A stretch of DNA of 64,000 nt. Source: Enoplolaimus lenunculus. Its lineage: Eukaryota > Nematoda > Enoplea > Enoplida > Thoracostomopsidae. Where the stretch lies: contig JASANG010001532.1 in the NCBI GenBank assembly GCA_030248215.1, positions 124,001 to 188,000 of the forward strand. The letters run 5' to 3'. Below the pieces are notes generated by a model. That model was not told where the DNA came from and did no database searches. It was given only the letters and a program-made list of their open reading frames with translations. Below are positions 42,500 to 54,290 of the stretch, in pieces; positions within the stretch are counted from its first letter, which is position 1; each line of letters begins with the position of its first letter. Made by a program: the position numbers and the translations under genes.

Positions 42500-45400
42500 C
42501 TAATCCATCGGATTGTTATCGATTGATTCAGTCACAGAAACGCCATCACCAGGTTCTGGTTCGTCAATATGGGCGGCGTAGCCTTCGGGCATTCGGGCCC
42601 ATGGCTGAATGGATCCGGACGCCAATGCTGCGTAAACAACGGCGCCGGCAATGTATACCGCCGCTGAGATCCACCATACTGCTTCCCATTCAACCATTTT
42701 TGATGCACGAGTCTGCAAATATTAAAATTTTAAAATTTTAATTTTTTATTGAAATGTTTCTGGAGCAATAGTTTATTTGAGAGGCATAAACCGTGGTCTT
42801 TGATGATTAAGGGCGGGACTAACGCTTATGTACACAATACACTTCGTTTACAAGGCTTTCATCGTGTTTCTTTCTGACCAAATTCCTGGTTTAGCTAAAT
42901 GTGCAAAAGAATGCTTTACAGAGTCATAAGAAAAACATTTTTAGAAGATCAATATATATATTAAAGCAGGACCGCCTCACATGCGTATTTCGGGCAACGT
43001 TAAAGCACAGTAGTAAACTTTGTTCTTAACAACATATGTATTGTTCTTCGAAAAAATCACAGTACTAATAAATCTATGGCTGGTAGTCTAAATTCTGTTA
43101 GTGTAAAGCGTGTATTGGTTAATGATTGCCTTTTTTGACATGGTATATATAGATTGTGAAAGCGTTTGAAACCCCAGCGTAAAGTTTGTCGTTCGACAAA
43201 TCTCGCGAAGGGATAGATCCCGTTCATTCGTCCCGTTGTGAACGTCCCTGATTCTAATCAAAGACAGCAAACTGTCATAAATAGATGAACTGTGTTTGTG
43301 ATTGAAGAAAATTGGAATGTAATAAAACACTAGAAACCGGTAGTTTACTTTGCTAGTAACAATTGCGCCAGTAACCACTGGACTTAACATGCCAGGGATC
43401 GTTGCCACTGTGTTCGTTAATCCCATCAGAACGCTAGCATACTGAAATGGAAAAAAATTTCTCAAATTTTGATAAAACATGAAATAGAAAAATTTTCTCA
43501 AATTTTGATAAAACATGAAATAGAAAAATTTTCTCAAATTTTGATAAAACATGAAATAGAAAAATTTTCTCAAATTTTGATAAAACAAGAAATAGAAAAA
43601 TTTTCTCAAATTTTGATAAAACATGAAATAGAAAAATTTTCTCAAATTTTGATAAAACAAGAAATAGAAAAATTTTCTCAAATTTTGATAAAACAATAGA
43701 AAAATTTTCTCAAATTTTGATAAAACAAGAAATAGAAAAATTTTCTCAAATTTTGATAAAACATGAAATAGAAAAATTTTCTCAAATTTTGATAAAACAT
43801 GAAATAGGAAAATTTTCTCAAATTTTGATAAAACATGAAATAGAAAAATTTTCTCAAATTTTGATAAAACATGAAATAGAAAAATTTTCTCAAATTTTGA
43901 TAAAACATGAAATAGAAAAATTTTCTCAAATTTTGATAAAACAAGAAATAGAAATATTTTCTCAAATTTTGATAAAACAAGAAATAGAAAAATTTTCTCA
44001 AATTTTGATAAAACAAGAAATAGAAAAATTTTCTCAAATTTTGATAAAACAAGAAATAGAAAAATTTTCTCAAATTTTGATAAAACATAGTAGCGAGCAA
44101 AAATACATTTTGAAAAAAGTCAAAAACATTTCAACAACTTATCATTCTTGGAATGATTATTAAACGACGGTGTCAATGTGTAGTAAAAATAGCGGAAACG
44201 GATAGTGAGCAAAATAACGGATACGTAAAGACGTATATTAACAGGACATCAGTTTACAAAACGAGCTATTTTTAGCCTGGACAATTTTTTGAGGCGTGCA
44301 AATATTCGCCGAGTTTTCTAAAATTTTAAACAAAATACAGCTGACCAAACGGTAATTTTTTAGGATTTGGACGAATTTTGTCATTTATACTTCATGTAGA
44401 ATAATGCTTCGAATTTTTAATGAAGAACTAAGGGAACGTGTTTTAGAATCAATTTTGAGCATAAAAATAGGGGCCATGTTGCTTTTAGGGCCGTTCCGGT
44501 TTCTGGTGGGTCTGTAAAAAGTAGGCTTACATTCTAGACTACTTTTTTCCTTATGCATAGGCATAGGCTTAGGCTTACAAATACGCTTAATATACTGTTA
44601 CGGCCCTAAAAGTAACATTAGCCAAAATAGGCAACGCAAGCTGCGGCATTTCTGTGTTCCTATTTTAGCCGGAAACGGATATCCGGCTACACTCTTACTT
44701 TAACGCATGCATACAGATTACATAATAATAACGTTAGGATAGCCTAAATTTACCCGTGTCTTTATCGTCTGATAAACTAAAACAGTATAATGTTTACCTG
44801 AGGTGCAATGTCTAAATGATTAACGCTAAATCCAGACCACGCGAAACCACCAACCCCAACTGCAAGTGTAACACAAACCATTGCGCCCGTGACCGTTTTG
44901 ACGTACGCCGATGCAACAATAAATACCGCTTGACACAAGAATGCTTAAAATTAAACAATTAATGGTTAATAAATTAACAAAATTAATTAAAGACATTCAT
45001 AGCCTAAACTGTACAACTAGACAACCTCAAAGTGAACGGGACTTAAAATCAATGCAAGGAAGCTGTAAACCTTCCCTACGTTTAAGATTAAGGTTTAGAC
45101 GTTTGCCACGGCTTGCGCTTATCATCATTCTGACATAGTAGATTTTACTAAGACGGATAGCGTGATGTAAAAGAAAATTTTCCAACCTGTAAATTGCAGA
45201 ATGACGCTTCTAAACGTCACCAGAAGCGGTTATTTAATTCGTTCTCTTCAAAATTTTCAAGCGAAGATATATCTACTTTATCCCTGAACATCAGACGCGC
45301 AGCCGGGAGAGGGGTGGTGGTCTGGCTAAGCTATAGACCCTATTTTATCAATCAAGAACCGTATTGCGAGTGTTACAAAGAGAATTAATGCTAAATTTGT

Positions 45401-48400
45401 TCAGGTTCTGTCTCTCATTTCGCTCTCGAAGTTTTCTTTATAGTTTTACACGTACAGTAAGGACAGATTTGGAACTCAAGCTATCGAACGGCTCTTTTGA
45501 ACCAATACAAAAGTTAAATTTTTCATTTGGACACATGAAATTTAAAACTGTGTCAAGCTTTCCGTTCGCTTCGCTCAAAATTTCTTCAAAACTCAACGTC
45601 ATTCTGTTACCCAAGCGTGTCCAAACCTCTCCCAATTGCCAATTTTGGTTACATGTCTGCCCTCTTTATATACATACACTCCTGCTTACCACCACAGTTG
45701 AACGCCTTTCGTACAATAACTGTTTCAATGTTACGTTGCGTACGTAAGTAGTCTGCAAGCCTTCCGCCAACTTGTACAATGATTCCCATGACTAGATATG
45801 GTACTGCAGCAAGTATGGACGCCTTAAATGTTGAAACGTTACAAAATCGAATTTTTCAAACAATCAAATTAGATTGGAGAATGATCACGAGCGGTCATGA
45901 ATAGCTCAAATATGCAAAAATTTTCAAAATTCAAACATTTTTGTGCAAACTCAAAATGGCTGCGCGATAACCCAACAGACGCAGTAAGACAACGGAATTT
46001 GCAAGTAGGTGTGGTGTTAAATGAAGACATCACCGTAGAAGACGTGCAGGTCTTCTGTAATGGCGGTTCATTTTCTCGGGGGCAACAGTAGAATATTGTA
46101 AGAATTGCGTCATTCTCATCATGTAGCGCCGTCCATCGCATGTCAGAGTATACCAAGTATTGCGCTGTCCGTTGCTGTACGTAACCGTGCGTTATTGTTC
46201 GCCAGCAATTCGCTTGCGATACCGTACGGCGACGAACGGCGCTGTAGCGTCGAACAGCGACGGAAGTCGACGGACGGAGCAATACGGTATATAAGTTTCT
46301 AAAAAGTATAGCACCATCCTTAAGCCTTGTTTATCTTCAAGCTTAGCATGGTGCTATAGATTATTTGAAAATATTTTAATTTTAGCAAATAATTTATTGA
46401 AAAGTATAATTAGTGAGTAATCAGTTTAATTGTTTACCTAATAAAGTACACTGTTAGCTTTTGATTAAAAAAGTTCAATTTGAATTTTAAAGATACTAAC
46501 TGAGAATTTTTCAATTAATACCCTTTCTCACATGAATATTTTCAATTTCATATGAGACGCACTTTCAACTGTAAGATTCGATCCCCAGTCTCTCGGGTGG
46601 CAGGCGTTTACGATGCCCACTCAGCTATAGGAGCGCGACGCTCGAGCCTGAGGAGGCTCTCGCGTCTTGTAGAGATTTTGCGCTGAACATATATGTTAGA
46701 ATTGTTAAACACAGCTCAGAGTGTCCGTGATGTTCATATATTACTTGTATTTAGTTGCTCATAGTATACTCTACGAGTTAAATGGCTATAGATACTAATT
46801 GAGAATTTTTCCATAAAGACTAAATCAAAAATTGACTACCTTTTTGATATGATAATTTGGATTCAAATCTTGAACATAGCTTGGCAGCTCGGTCAGCATC
46901 GTATAAAATCCCCAATTTTCTGCAAAATGAGCTGCTGAGATTGCCCATACTGGTGGCGATAGAATTATGTCGTGCCATGGTGGAATAAGTGCCTGAAATT
47001 AAAACGTATATACCATTTAATTCTTTCAACTAATAAATATATAACCTCTTACATTCACTAATGTATATCTATAGTTTGCATCAAGATCTGTATTCTCAAC
47101 TGTGTATAGCAACTATCACCAGTTAGCATTAAGCTTTTTTAAACAAATGAACGGCGTCGACGGTCGATCTGAAAATTTGTGCCGTGTCAGGGCAACCGAA
47201 ATTGTAGAGTGTGGTCAGTTTGGAAGCTGTTCGTTTTTTATAAAAAAGCAACAGGAACTTTTATCAGCAGACAATAGGCGCCATACACGCATGAGAATAT
47301 GGGCCCAAATATGATTTTTGATTAACAGGCCTGTGCTTTATCAAGCCTGATGTATTAGCTATATGAAAATATGAAAAATTTCACTTCGATATAGACGGAA
47401 CCTCAGGGTAAAAATACAGAACAGCCAGTGGCTGATTTTGTACCGAAGCCGGAGGTCGACTCTCTGCCGAAGCCGGAGGTCAATTTTCTGCCGAAGTCGG
47501 AAGTCGATTTTTTGCCAAAACCGGAGCTTAATTTTCTGCTCAAGCCAGAGGTCGAAATTCTGCCGAAACCGGAGGTCGATTTTCTGCCCAGGCCAGGGGT
47601 CGATCTTCTACAAAAGTCTCAGGTCGATTTTCTGGAACCAGGAATAGACTCCTGGCTGTTGAGTAGCGGCTACTATTCGATGAATTTCATACATAAATCT
47701 TATTAATGATAAATGTTGAGTAAAAAAACTAACGGAAGATTGAGTAAATGACGTTCCAACGCTAGATTGAATATATTTCAGTTCATCTTGACTGATGTGT
47801 TTGTCTAAACTTGGATCGTCTGCGACACACGATAACCACAAAATACACCATAGAATGCAAACAACACCTGTAATCAAATATAGCTTGTATATTCAAATCA
47901 TAATACATAGAAAATTGTTTTTCAGAATTTTAAAATTTAAACCCTCACCCCAACTGTTAAACGAGCTCTTGCTTTGAAATTGTGTCGCTTTTAAAATAAA
48001 CTAAATAACTGGAATCTGTAACAGTCTATTGAAACCTTTGATGACTACTACTTTTAGGGTTTTCGTAGTTGTCGTTTGCCGTTTTAAATTTCAAAATAAT
48101 ACTAATTTAACCAGCGCTACTTGCTGTTTTTGAAATAGCAATAGTCGTCGTCTATACCTGGGGTATTTATCTACACCGAGTACACGAGTTAAAACAATCG
48201 ACGCAATCGTTAGCGAGTGATAGCGGACGATAAGACTATAACCGATAGGAATGTTACGCTTGGACTAAGCAAGTCAAGCTTGCACGCTTTTATAAGTCGT
48301 TTTCTTGTACCGTAAAATATTCTCTTTTTGTTTAATGTTTGCGATAAGCAAAAAAATATTCAAATTCTACAATTGGCTTGTGTACAAATTCTCCAGATTT

Positions 48401-51400
48401 AAGCTGAAGGCTTTAGGCTTAGGCTTAGGATTAAGTAACGGTTTATAGTCAAATGTTTAGGATTAGGTTAATAAAACTAAGACTGAGCGTTAGATTAAAC
48501 CTAAGTTTTTGCTTGCGCATGAGTCTAAGCCTGAGCCTAAGCCTTAACCTGACCGTAAGGCGATGCTTGAGTCTAAGCCTGAGCCTCAAATTTGAACCAA
48601 GCCTAACTTAAGGCTAAGGGCAGGAATAGTGTACATGAGTTCTAGAATAATACAACCAATTATATAGTTTTACTAAGACCAAGAGTGTATAATAGAAGAC
48701 TGTGCAAATTTTAGGGTCAGCATGGTATAAAATGTACCACCGGCCGTTGCGTTTTTAGTCGACCCCCCTTCTGTTTCAGAGTGATGTCACTATCAAATTC
48801 AATAACCCTGAATTTAACTAAAAGCGGAGCAATTTTTGCTGCCGGATACATAAAGTGTCATGGTTCGCACAGGTTGTACCTCCCTCTAAATAAAGAGGGT
48901 GGCGTAAAGCAAAAACGCAACGCGTGCCGAGTACATTATTTTCTACACAGAATATGCTCAGTTGCGTACGCTTGTTGAAGTATGCACCATCCACTCCTGC
49001 TAACACTTACCGAAAAATAAAAATACAGCTTTCCATCCTAATTTATCCGCGAGGACTCCAGAGATCGGTAGCGCGATTACAGTACCAAAATAAGATCCTA
49101 AATTCAGGAATAACAATGGTGTTGAATTTAAGGTTATAACCGAAACTAAATTGTGTTAAGTAACGAAAACTTATGACTGCTAAAAATTAAAGTAGATCTC
49201 TAATTACAATGTACATTTACTCATATTCTCAAATGTGTGTAGCATCTATCACCAGTTAGTAATAGGTTTTCAAATATTCGCGAACTGAAACAGATGTATA
49301 TATCAAGCTATGCTTACATGTAGAACCACGCCAGTGTTGAACATGTACCAAATTGTGAACCTTTCCAGTGGTAGTTTCGAAGCTGCAGGACCTATTCCCA
49401 ACTGGTGATAGATGACATATGCATTTAAGATTATGGGTAGAGGTTAAGGGTAAAAGACATCAAGAATCACAGACATGATCACATTGCTATTCAGTATATA
49501 AATTGCAGATAGTTCACACTGAATAATAGAAAATGTATGATGTCCCGAATCATAGAATTAACCTTTCATGTTACTTTCAGGGCGGAACCATTTAATCTTG
49601 CGGAATTATACTGGTGTAAGCTAAGGTTTTACACTAATTTTTGCTTAGGCCCTGGCTTAGGCTAAGACTTTGCTATTGGCTTATTCTTACGCGGAGGCTT
49701 AGGCTTAGGGTTTATGTTTAGGAATATGTTTCTACTACTGTTGCGCTGTTCAAAGTAACATTGGCATAGTAAACCAACCCGAAAACGCAATAGTTGCTAA
49801 TTTTGTTCGTTCTTCAGACGGTGCCCAGCGGCTCCATACGGCATGAATTGACGGATATGCGACACCCTGAAAATCACGGCTTATTGGCGATTCCGCGCAA
49901 AAAAGAATGGTCAAATTCCAGGGCAACGCTAAGATTTGAGACAACGGAATTAAGTTCTCTGTACAAAATATCTAAGAGAGGTTTCATATGTTAGCAAAAG
50001 GGTCATAACACCTCGGAACAACTATCACGATGAGGGATTTGAACCCGAATCTCCCTTGGCGGTACCATGAAACCAAGCTCGACTAAGATGTCGTAGGTTT
50101 TAGACTCGAATCAACCAAATTAATTTGTGACTCTTCTGAAGTTATAATCGCAGTGCTTTATCCCAATGATATTCAATGCTTGTATTCAGTGAAAGTCTCC
50201 AACTCTAACCCTTGTTTAACCCTTATGACCACAGACAAACGCAGGAAATCAACTTATGAGGCTATAACTTTAAATATAGAGCTTTTGCGAGCGAGGAAAG
50301 GTTTTTGACCGCCAACAACCAAAAAAATTGATCCAATGCGCTTTAAACGATAATTAGTTTACCGTTTCCCCTGAAAATTGATGGTAAACTTCCATTTTAA
50401 GATAATCGTTACCTGTGACAAGCCTTGTAAGATCCGCATTAAAATCAAAAAGAACGCCCCCCACGGCGTTACTAACGGGATCAAAAGTGTAAATATGCCA
50501 GTGAACAATAAGCCAATGCCGAATACTAAGCGACCTCCATACCGGCCCGCTAGCCATCCTGTAAACCAATTAAATTCGCTCATTTGAACTTATTTCAAAA
50601 TTTGTTTCAGCGATAAGCGAACGCGAAACGAACGTTTCTATACTCTACAAACTCAAACTTAAAATTATAGCTTAACTAAACTCGAATATGAGTTTAAAGT
50701 AAAAAGTAAATGGCTGGACGGACAAATTTAACCAGAATTTTAAGTTAAAGTTAATAGACTAACATAGTTTTAAGCATCGGGCGAGTTTAAGCTAAGCTTA
50801 TTTTTGGTTTAAGATATAAGTGCTGCTCAGAAACTACGTAGTTTTTAGAATTCGTCAAGGTTACATAAAATTAACAAATATGCCAGAATTCAAATGAGTT
50901 TACGAGCATCCTACCAGTTAATTTACTCAATCTACAAAGTTAGTTTAATACTGCTAGATTAGCTTAAGCTTAAATCGAGTTAAAGGTTTTAAAAAGTAAA
51001 GTAAGCTTAAAGCTCGCGTGTCTACGAGTTAATTTCTTCAACGTATAGCGTTATGAGTAGGAAATTTGAACAAACCTAGCGAATACGATATACATTTTGT
51101 TCTGAAAAATCACTGACGCTCATAAACATAATATTCGAATACTATTGTACCAAAATGTAGCTCCTATACACTTTCAGCCCGGAAGTTTAGGCTTAGGTTT
51201 GAAAATGACATGCCTATACCTCAGGCTAAGTTTTCAAGCCGATACCTAAACGTAAGGTTTTTAAGCAGTTTCCTAAGCCTAAACCTTAACCCTAAATGTG
51301 TGCAAAGTGTACGAGAGCCCAAAATGTTCCGTCACAGTGCAGCATTTGCATAGCGCATATTTGCAGAAAACATATCAAGATACGGGGCAAATCTGAACGC

Positions 51401-52537
51401 AAACTTTTTAAACTAAAATTTTATATTTCAATAATTTGTGCCGTTAAGCAATCCGGACGTTGCGGTTGTTTTTTGAAATTTGAATTTCAAAAATCTCGTA
51501 AAGACCCTGTGATCACTTACCACCTACAATTTGAGTCACAATGTATCCGTAGAAAAATGAACTCAGTATCGCTCCTTTCGTCATACTTGGCCAATAATAA
51601 AACTCGCCAAGGGTCTAAAAGTAAACCAATAAATTGCGTGAATTTTAACCGAAATGTTTTCAAATTCCGAGTAACAACATTTCAAGCCAAAATTATAATT
51701 TTTTGGCATGAAAAACGTCCAGTTCAAATTCTACATCTCAGCCTACACTGTAAATTACAATGAGTTAATTAGCTAACTCAAACAACAAATTAGTCAATTT
51801 TGTGTTTTTAGTTAATAACAGCGAACATTAAACTGACTCTGCGCTGATTTGATTCAGGCTGAGTTGATTAACTAACTCAAAATGATTTCAATCAATTCAC
51901 AATTCGAAGTTATAAAATATCTAATTCAGACTCTGTGATTCAACTGATTCTGAATGAAAATCAATTTACTTTCAAGCGACTGCTTTATGCCTAAGCGTGG
52001 GCGGACGTTTAAAACCGTTTTGTTTATGCCCTATCTCACTTTGGCCGCACCAGCATATTACAACGGTGACGTAAACTTACGGTCACTTTAGTTTTATCGC
52101 TTAATTCGTGCGTGATATTTTTTGTCATTTCCAGTATTGCAACGCTCAGATTGACACGAATCGCATACGCATTACAAAATCCGAGGAATGCAAGCGCAGC
52201 AACATAATGCCTGAAATTGCATAGTTATTTTATATTTCGCTCTGTAGTATTGGCTTTAGTAAATTTTAAAAATTTTGGTTCGTGGCTCTGTTGGAACAAC
52301 ACGGTCTTCACGACTCGTGTTCGAAGTTTTGCCCAAAGGGTAAGAACCACTCCGAGAATCGAATCTTGGTCCAGTTGCACTAGTGTTAAGCATGCTACCG
52401 CGACACTGATGTGGTTGATTGCAACAACTTCTTATACCGGTATATGTGCATATGTGTGGCAATGTTTTGGCTTTTACATACGCTTACCGTGAACATATTT
52501 CGACAAGCTCTATTTTGAGGTCATGGATATTTTTTGA
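42500..52537 (-). CDS. SLC17 family anion transporter (sialin/VGLUT-like), first exon missing
   Basis: Twelve exons: 52537-52488, 52210-52081, 51614-51521, 50558-50413, 49866-49779, 49097-49011, 47867-47734, 46992-46840, 45822-45690, 44943-44798, 43441-43349, 42712-42500. Total 1467 bases (488 residues); all phases agree. Landmarks: [14 protein letters not shown] and [11 protein letters not shown] (helix 1, with the conserved Arg), [31 protein letters not shown] (MFS motif), [122 protein letters not shown] and a terminal SGSIQPWA. The family are 12-helix MFS carriers that move anions (sialic acid, acidic amino acids, phosphate) with H+ or Na+. Substrate cannot be assigned. The first listed exon has no Met, so an N-terminal exon lies farther upstream. 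The donor at 49779 (GTTGGT) is weak. Confidence 0.92.
43446..44092. repeat. 36-bp minisatellite in SLC17 intron, about 18 units
   Basis: Unit AAAAATTTTCTCAAATTTTG-ATAAAACATGAAATAG. Its length is a multiple of three and it stays open on both strands (12-residue repeats such as [12 protein letters not shown]), which is a repeat artefact. It ends 5 bp from the splice acceptor of the exon at 43441. One unit has an internal deletion near 43690. Confidence 0.95.
44472..44623. mobile_element. TelM-B element in SLC17 intron
   Basis: GGCCATGTTGCTTTTAGGG to CTAAAAGTAACATTAGCC, with a perfect 8-bp duplication AAAATAGG (44464-44471, 44624-44631). Confidence 0.9.
46088..46322. mobile_element. Palindromic GACGG/CCGTC element in SLC17 intron
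   Basis: TAGCGCCGTCCATCGCATGT and CGACGGAAGTCGACGGACGG arms; the right end TATAGCACCATCCTTAA matches the 12388 family. Confidence 0.6.
46513..46789 (-). mobile_element. tRNA-derived SINE with long target duplication
   Basis: Flanks AGATACTAACTGAGAATTTT (46491-46512) and AGATACTAATTGAGAATTTT (46790-46811) are a duplication of about 22 bp with one mismatch, typical of LINE-mobilised insertions. Inside, minus strand 46636-46566 is tRNA-like: GCTCCTATAGCTGAGTGG (A box) and GGGGATCGAATCTTAC (B box). A second copy is at 61726. Confidence 0.8.
47425..47645 (+). repeat. 30-bp tandem repeat in SLC17 intron
   Basis: About seven units of CCGAAGCCGGAGGTCGATTT plus TCTG. It reads as PKPEVDFL repeats, but the region lies within an intron. 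It is related in wording to the CCGGAG-rich hAT-like family. Confidence 0.85.
48400..48620. repeat. Diverged TTAGGC/CCTAAG-rich stretch in SLC17 intron
   Basis: TTAGGCTTAGGCTTAGG followed by CCTGAGCCTAAGCC units in both orientations. It is probably an old TelM core without recognisable ends. Confidence 0.6.
49562..49765. mobile_element. TelM element in SLC17 intron, mixed A/B ends
   Basis: CATGTTACTTTCAGGGCGG (B-like) leads into an A-like arm CTAAGGTTTTACACTAATTT, and the right end is AAAGTAACATTGGC. It lies just downstream, in gene orientation, of the exon ending at 49779. Confidence 0.65.
50020..50090 (-). repeat. tRNA-like fragment in SLC17 intron
   Basis: On the minus strand it has GGTTTCATGGTACCGCCA and a B-box-like GGGTTCAAATCCCTC, without a matching acceptor stem. 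Possibly another SINE head. Confidence 0.4.
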
Positions 52538-52789
52538 CTACATATTATGAATCTTTGCTTGGATAACTATGTATGCCCAGAGGCGTCCGCAGAAAATTAT
52601 GTTTGGGGGGTACCGAATAACGTTACTGCGTCCCTGCAATTGCAACACATGATTGCTTACTTTTCAACAGAGTCAATTTGGGGGGCACGAGCCAAATGTG
52701 GGGAGGCACGGCCCCCAAATGTCCCACGTGGGGACGCCGGTGTGTATGCTTCTTCAAGACGTTTCCTTGCCGCATTTATTACCCTGTTC

Positions 52790-52980
52790 GGCTCATGTTA
52801 CTTTAAAGCTCGAACCGGTTTTTGTGGGACTTATAATTGTCTAAGCATATGCTTCCGACAATTCTTGCTTAGGCTTCGGTTAAGCTCACGATTAGTTATA
52901 GGCTTATCTACACGCTAAGGTTTAGGCGTAGGCTTAGGCCCCGGGATATGCTTGCTACGCTATTCATAGTAACATTGGCC
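52790..52980. mobile_element. TelM-B element
   Basis: GGCTCATGTTACTTTAAAG to ATAGTAACATTGGCC, with a TTAGGCGTAGGCTTAGGCC core. It overlaps an older G-rich repeat to its left. Confidence 0.7.
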
Positions 52981-53025
52981 TTCAGTAATTTTAGTTCGTT
53001 GCCCACATTGAACAACATTGGTATA

Positions 53026-53266
53026 GCAGGGACATTTCGACCACCGTGACACGTGGACCTGTTCTGATTCCTTACGGTAGGGTGATTTTAGCTACTTACA
53101 CAATAGGAAGCTTAATTTTGACAGCTATAAATCCATGACTTGAAGGGATCCGGATTGGTGAGCTGTTTGGCATTGCTGAGGTCGATATCCAAATACCATA
53201 CCGGAGTGAAAAGACAACGCAGCGCTGGGAAGAAATGCCTTCCACGGTGGTCGAAATGCCTCTCCA
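53026..53266. mobile_element. Small inverted-repeat element
   Basis: Ends GGGACATTTCGACCACCGTG and CACGGTGGTCGAAATGCC are inverted. The family is not recognised. Confidence 0.5.
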
Positions 53267-53761
53267 ATACTACTAACAACATTCAAAAAATCTTATGTTT
53301 GCAATAGTTTATTTGACTCTTCAAAGCCTCATTGGACCATATCCATCCTATTAAAAATTTCCGGTTCCACTATTGTGCCTAACGCACCTGACGAGAGTGA
53401 ATACATGTACACTAACCGTCTGGCAAAATTGCAGCAGTTTGCTGGCAAAGTAATCTGCATTATTACGTTTGAAACGTTAACGCAAGAACATTGTCAGATA
53501 TTAATTGAATAAAGTCTTCAAAGACGTATCACAATTGTCACAAGTTTGTTAACCCGTTGGGTTTCAGAAAACAAACTTTTCAGCGTTCTGTGTAGTCGAT
53601 CAGCTGATAACTTGAAATTACGTTTACTCACGGTAATATTTACCTTCTAAAATGATATTGTAAAACGTTAATTTTGTTTTAGACGCCGACACATTTTCAA
53701 CAACGGTTAAGTGCTCTTGTGGACTATTTACCGTTCACAAGCGCAACGCCACAAAGTCGAA

Positions 53762-54290
53762 TGCAAATTCCACAATATCATGCGTACACTAGGTGATGTT
53801 TGAGGCGGTAGCGTGATGAACACTGAAGCCAAAAAAGCGTAACGCAGTATAAAACTTGAACAATGTTTAAAATCATACGAGCGGTTGCTAAAACATTACT
53901 GAGGTTGAAACAGACTAACTAAACTTTGTACTTATAAGTGTTTTGCTTCGTATACTTAGTGAATATAAATTCACTTTTACCAGCAGTGTGCGGCAAATTG
54001 AAGCTTTTTCGCTGCAATATTTGCTTCAGTGTGCTACATACCGTTGCAAGAAAGCTTGAGTATGCAGCACATTGAAGCCAAAAAGCTTGATAATGCAGCG
54101 CACTGAAGCCAAAAAGCTTTCAGTGCGTTGCATATTGAAGCTTTTTCACCTATATGTGCTCCATGCTGAAGTCGAAAAGCTTCAGTATGCAATACACCGA
54201 AGCCAAAAAAGCTTCAGTATCCATCACACTACCCTCTCAAATGTCACCTTGTGTGCACGCGTGATAGTGTGAAATTTGCATAACACTTGC
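53762..54290. mobile_element. CTTCAG foldback element, long copy
   Basis: TGCAAATTCCACAATATCAT with CACTAGGTGATG on the left, inverted on the right. The inside is a series of AAGCTTCAGTGTGC / GCACACTGAAGC palindromes, expanded relative to the 27320 copy. Confidence 0.75.

Noticed and set aside
43088-44163. Repeat proteins ([12 protein letters not shown] and [12 protein letters not shown]) on both strands
   Set aside because: Translation of the 36-bp minisatellite inside an SLC17 intron; only 43349-43441 of this span is coding.
45869-46282. 137-codon minus-strand frame in an SLC17 intron
   Set aside because: It runs through a GACGG palindromic element and has no domain or splice support.
47428-47706. 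PKPEVDFL repeat protein
   Set aside because: A 30-bp tandem repeat in an SLC17 intron, open in two frames, with no splice or start support.
53091-53640. Donor-like sites as the missing SLC17 first exon
   Set aside because: No in-frame ATG precedes them without a stop.
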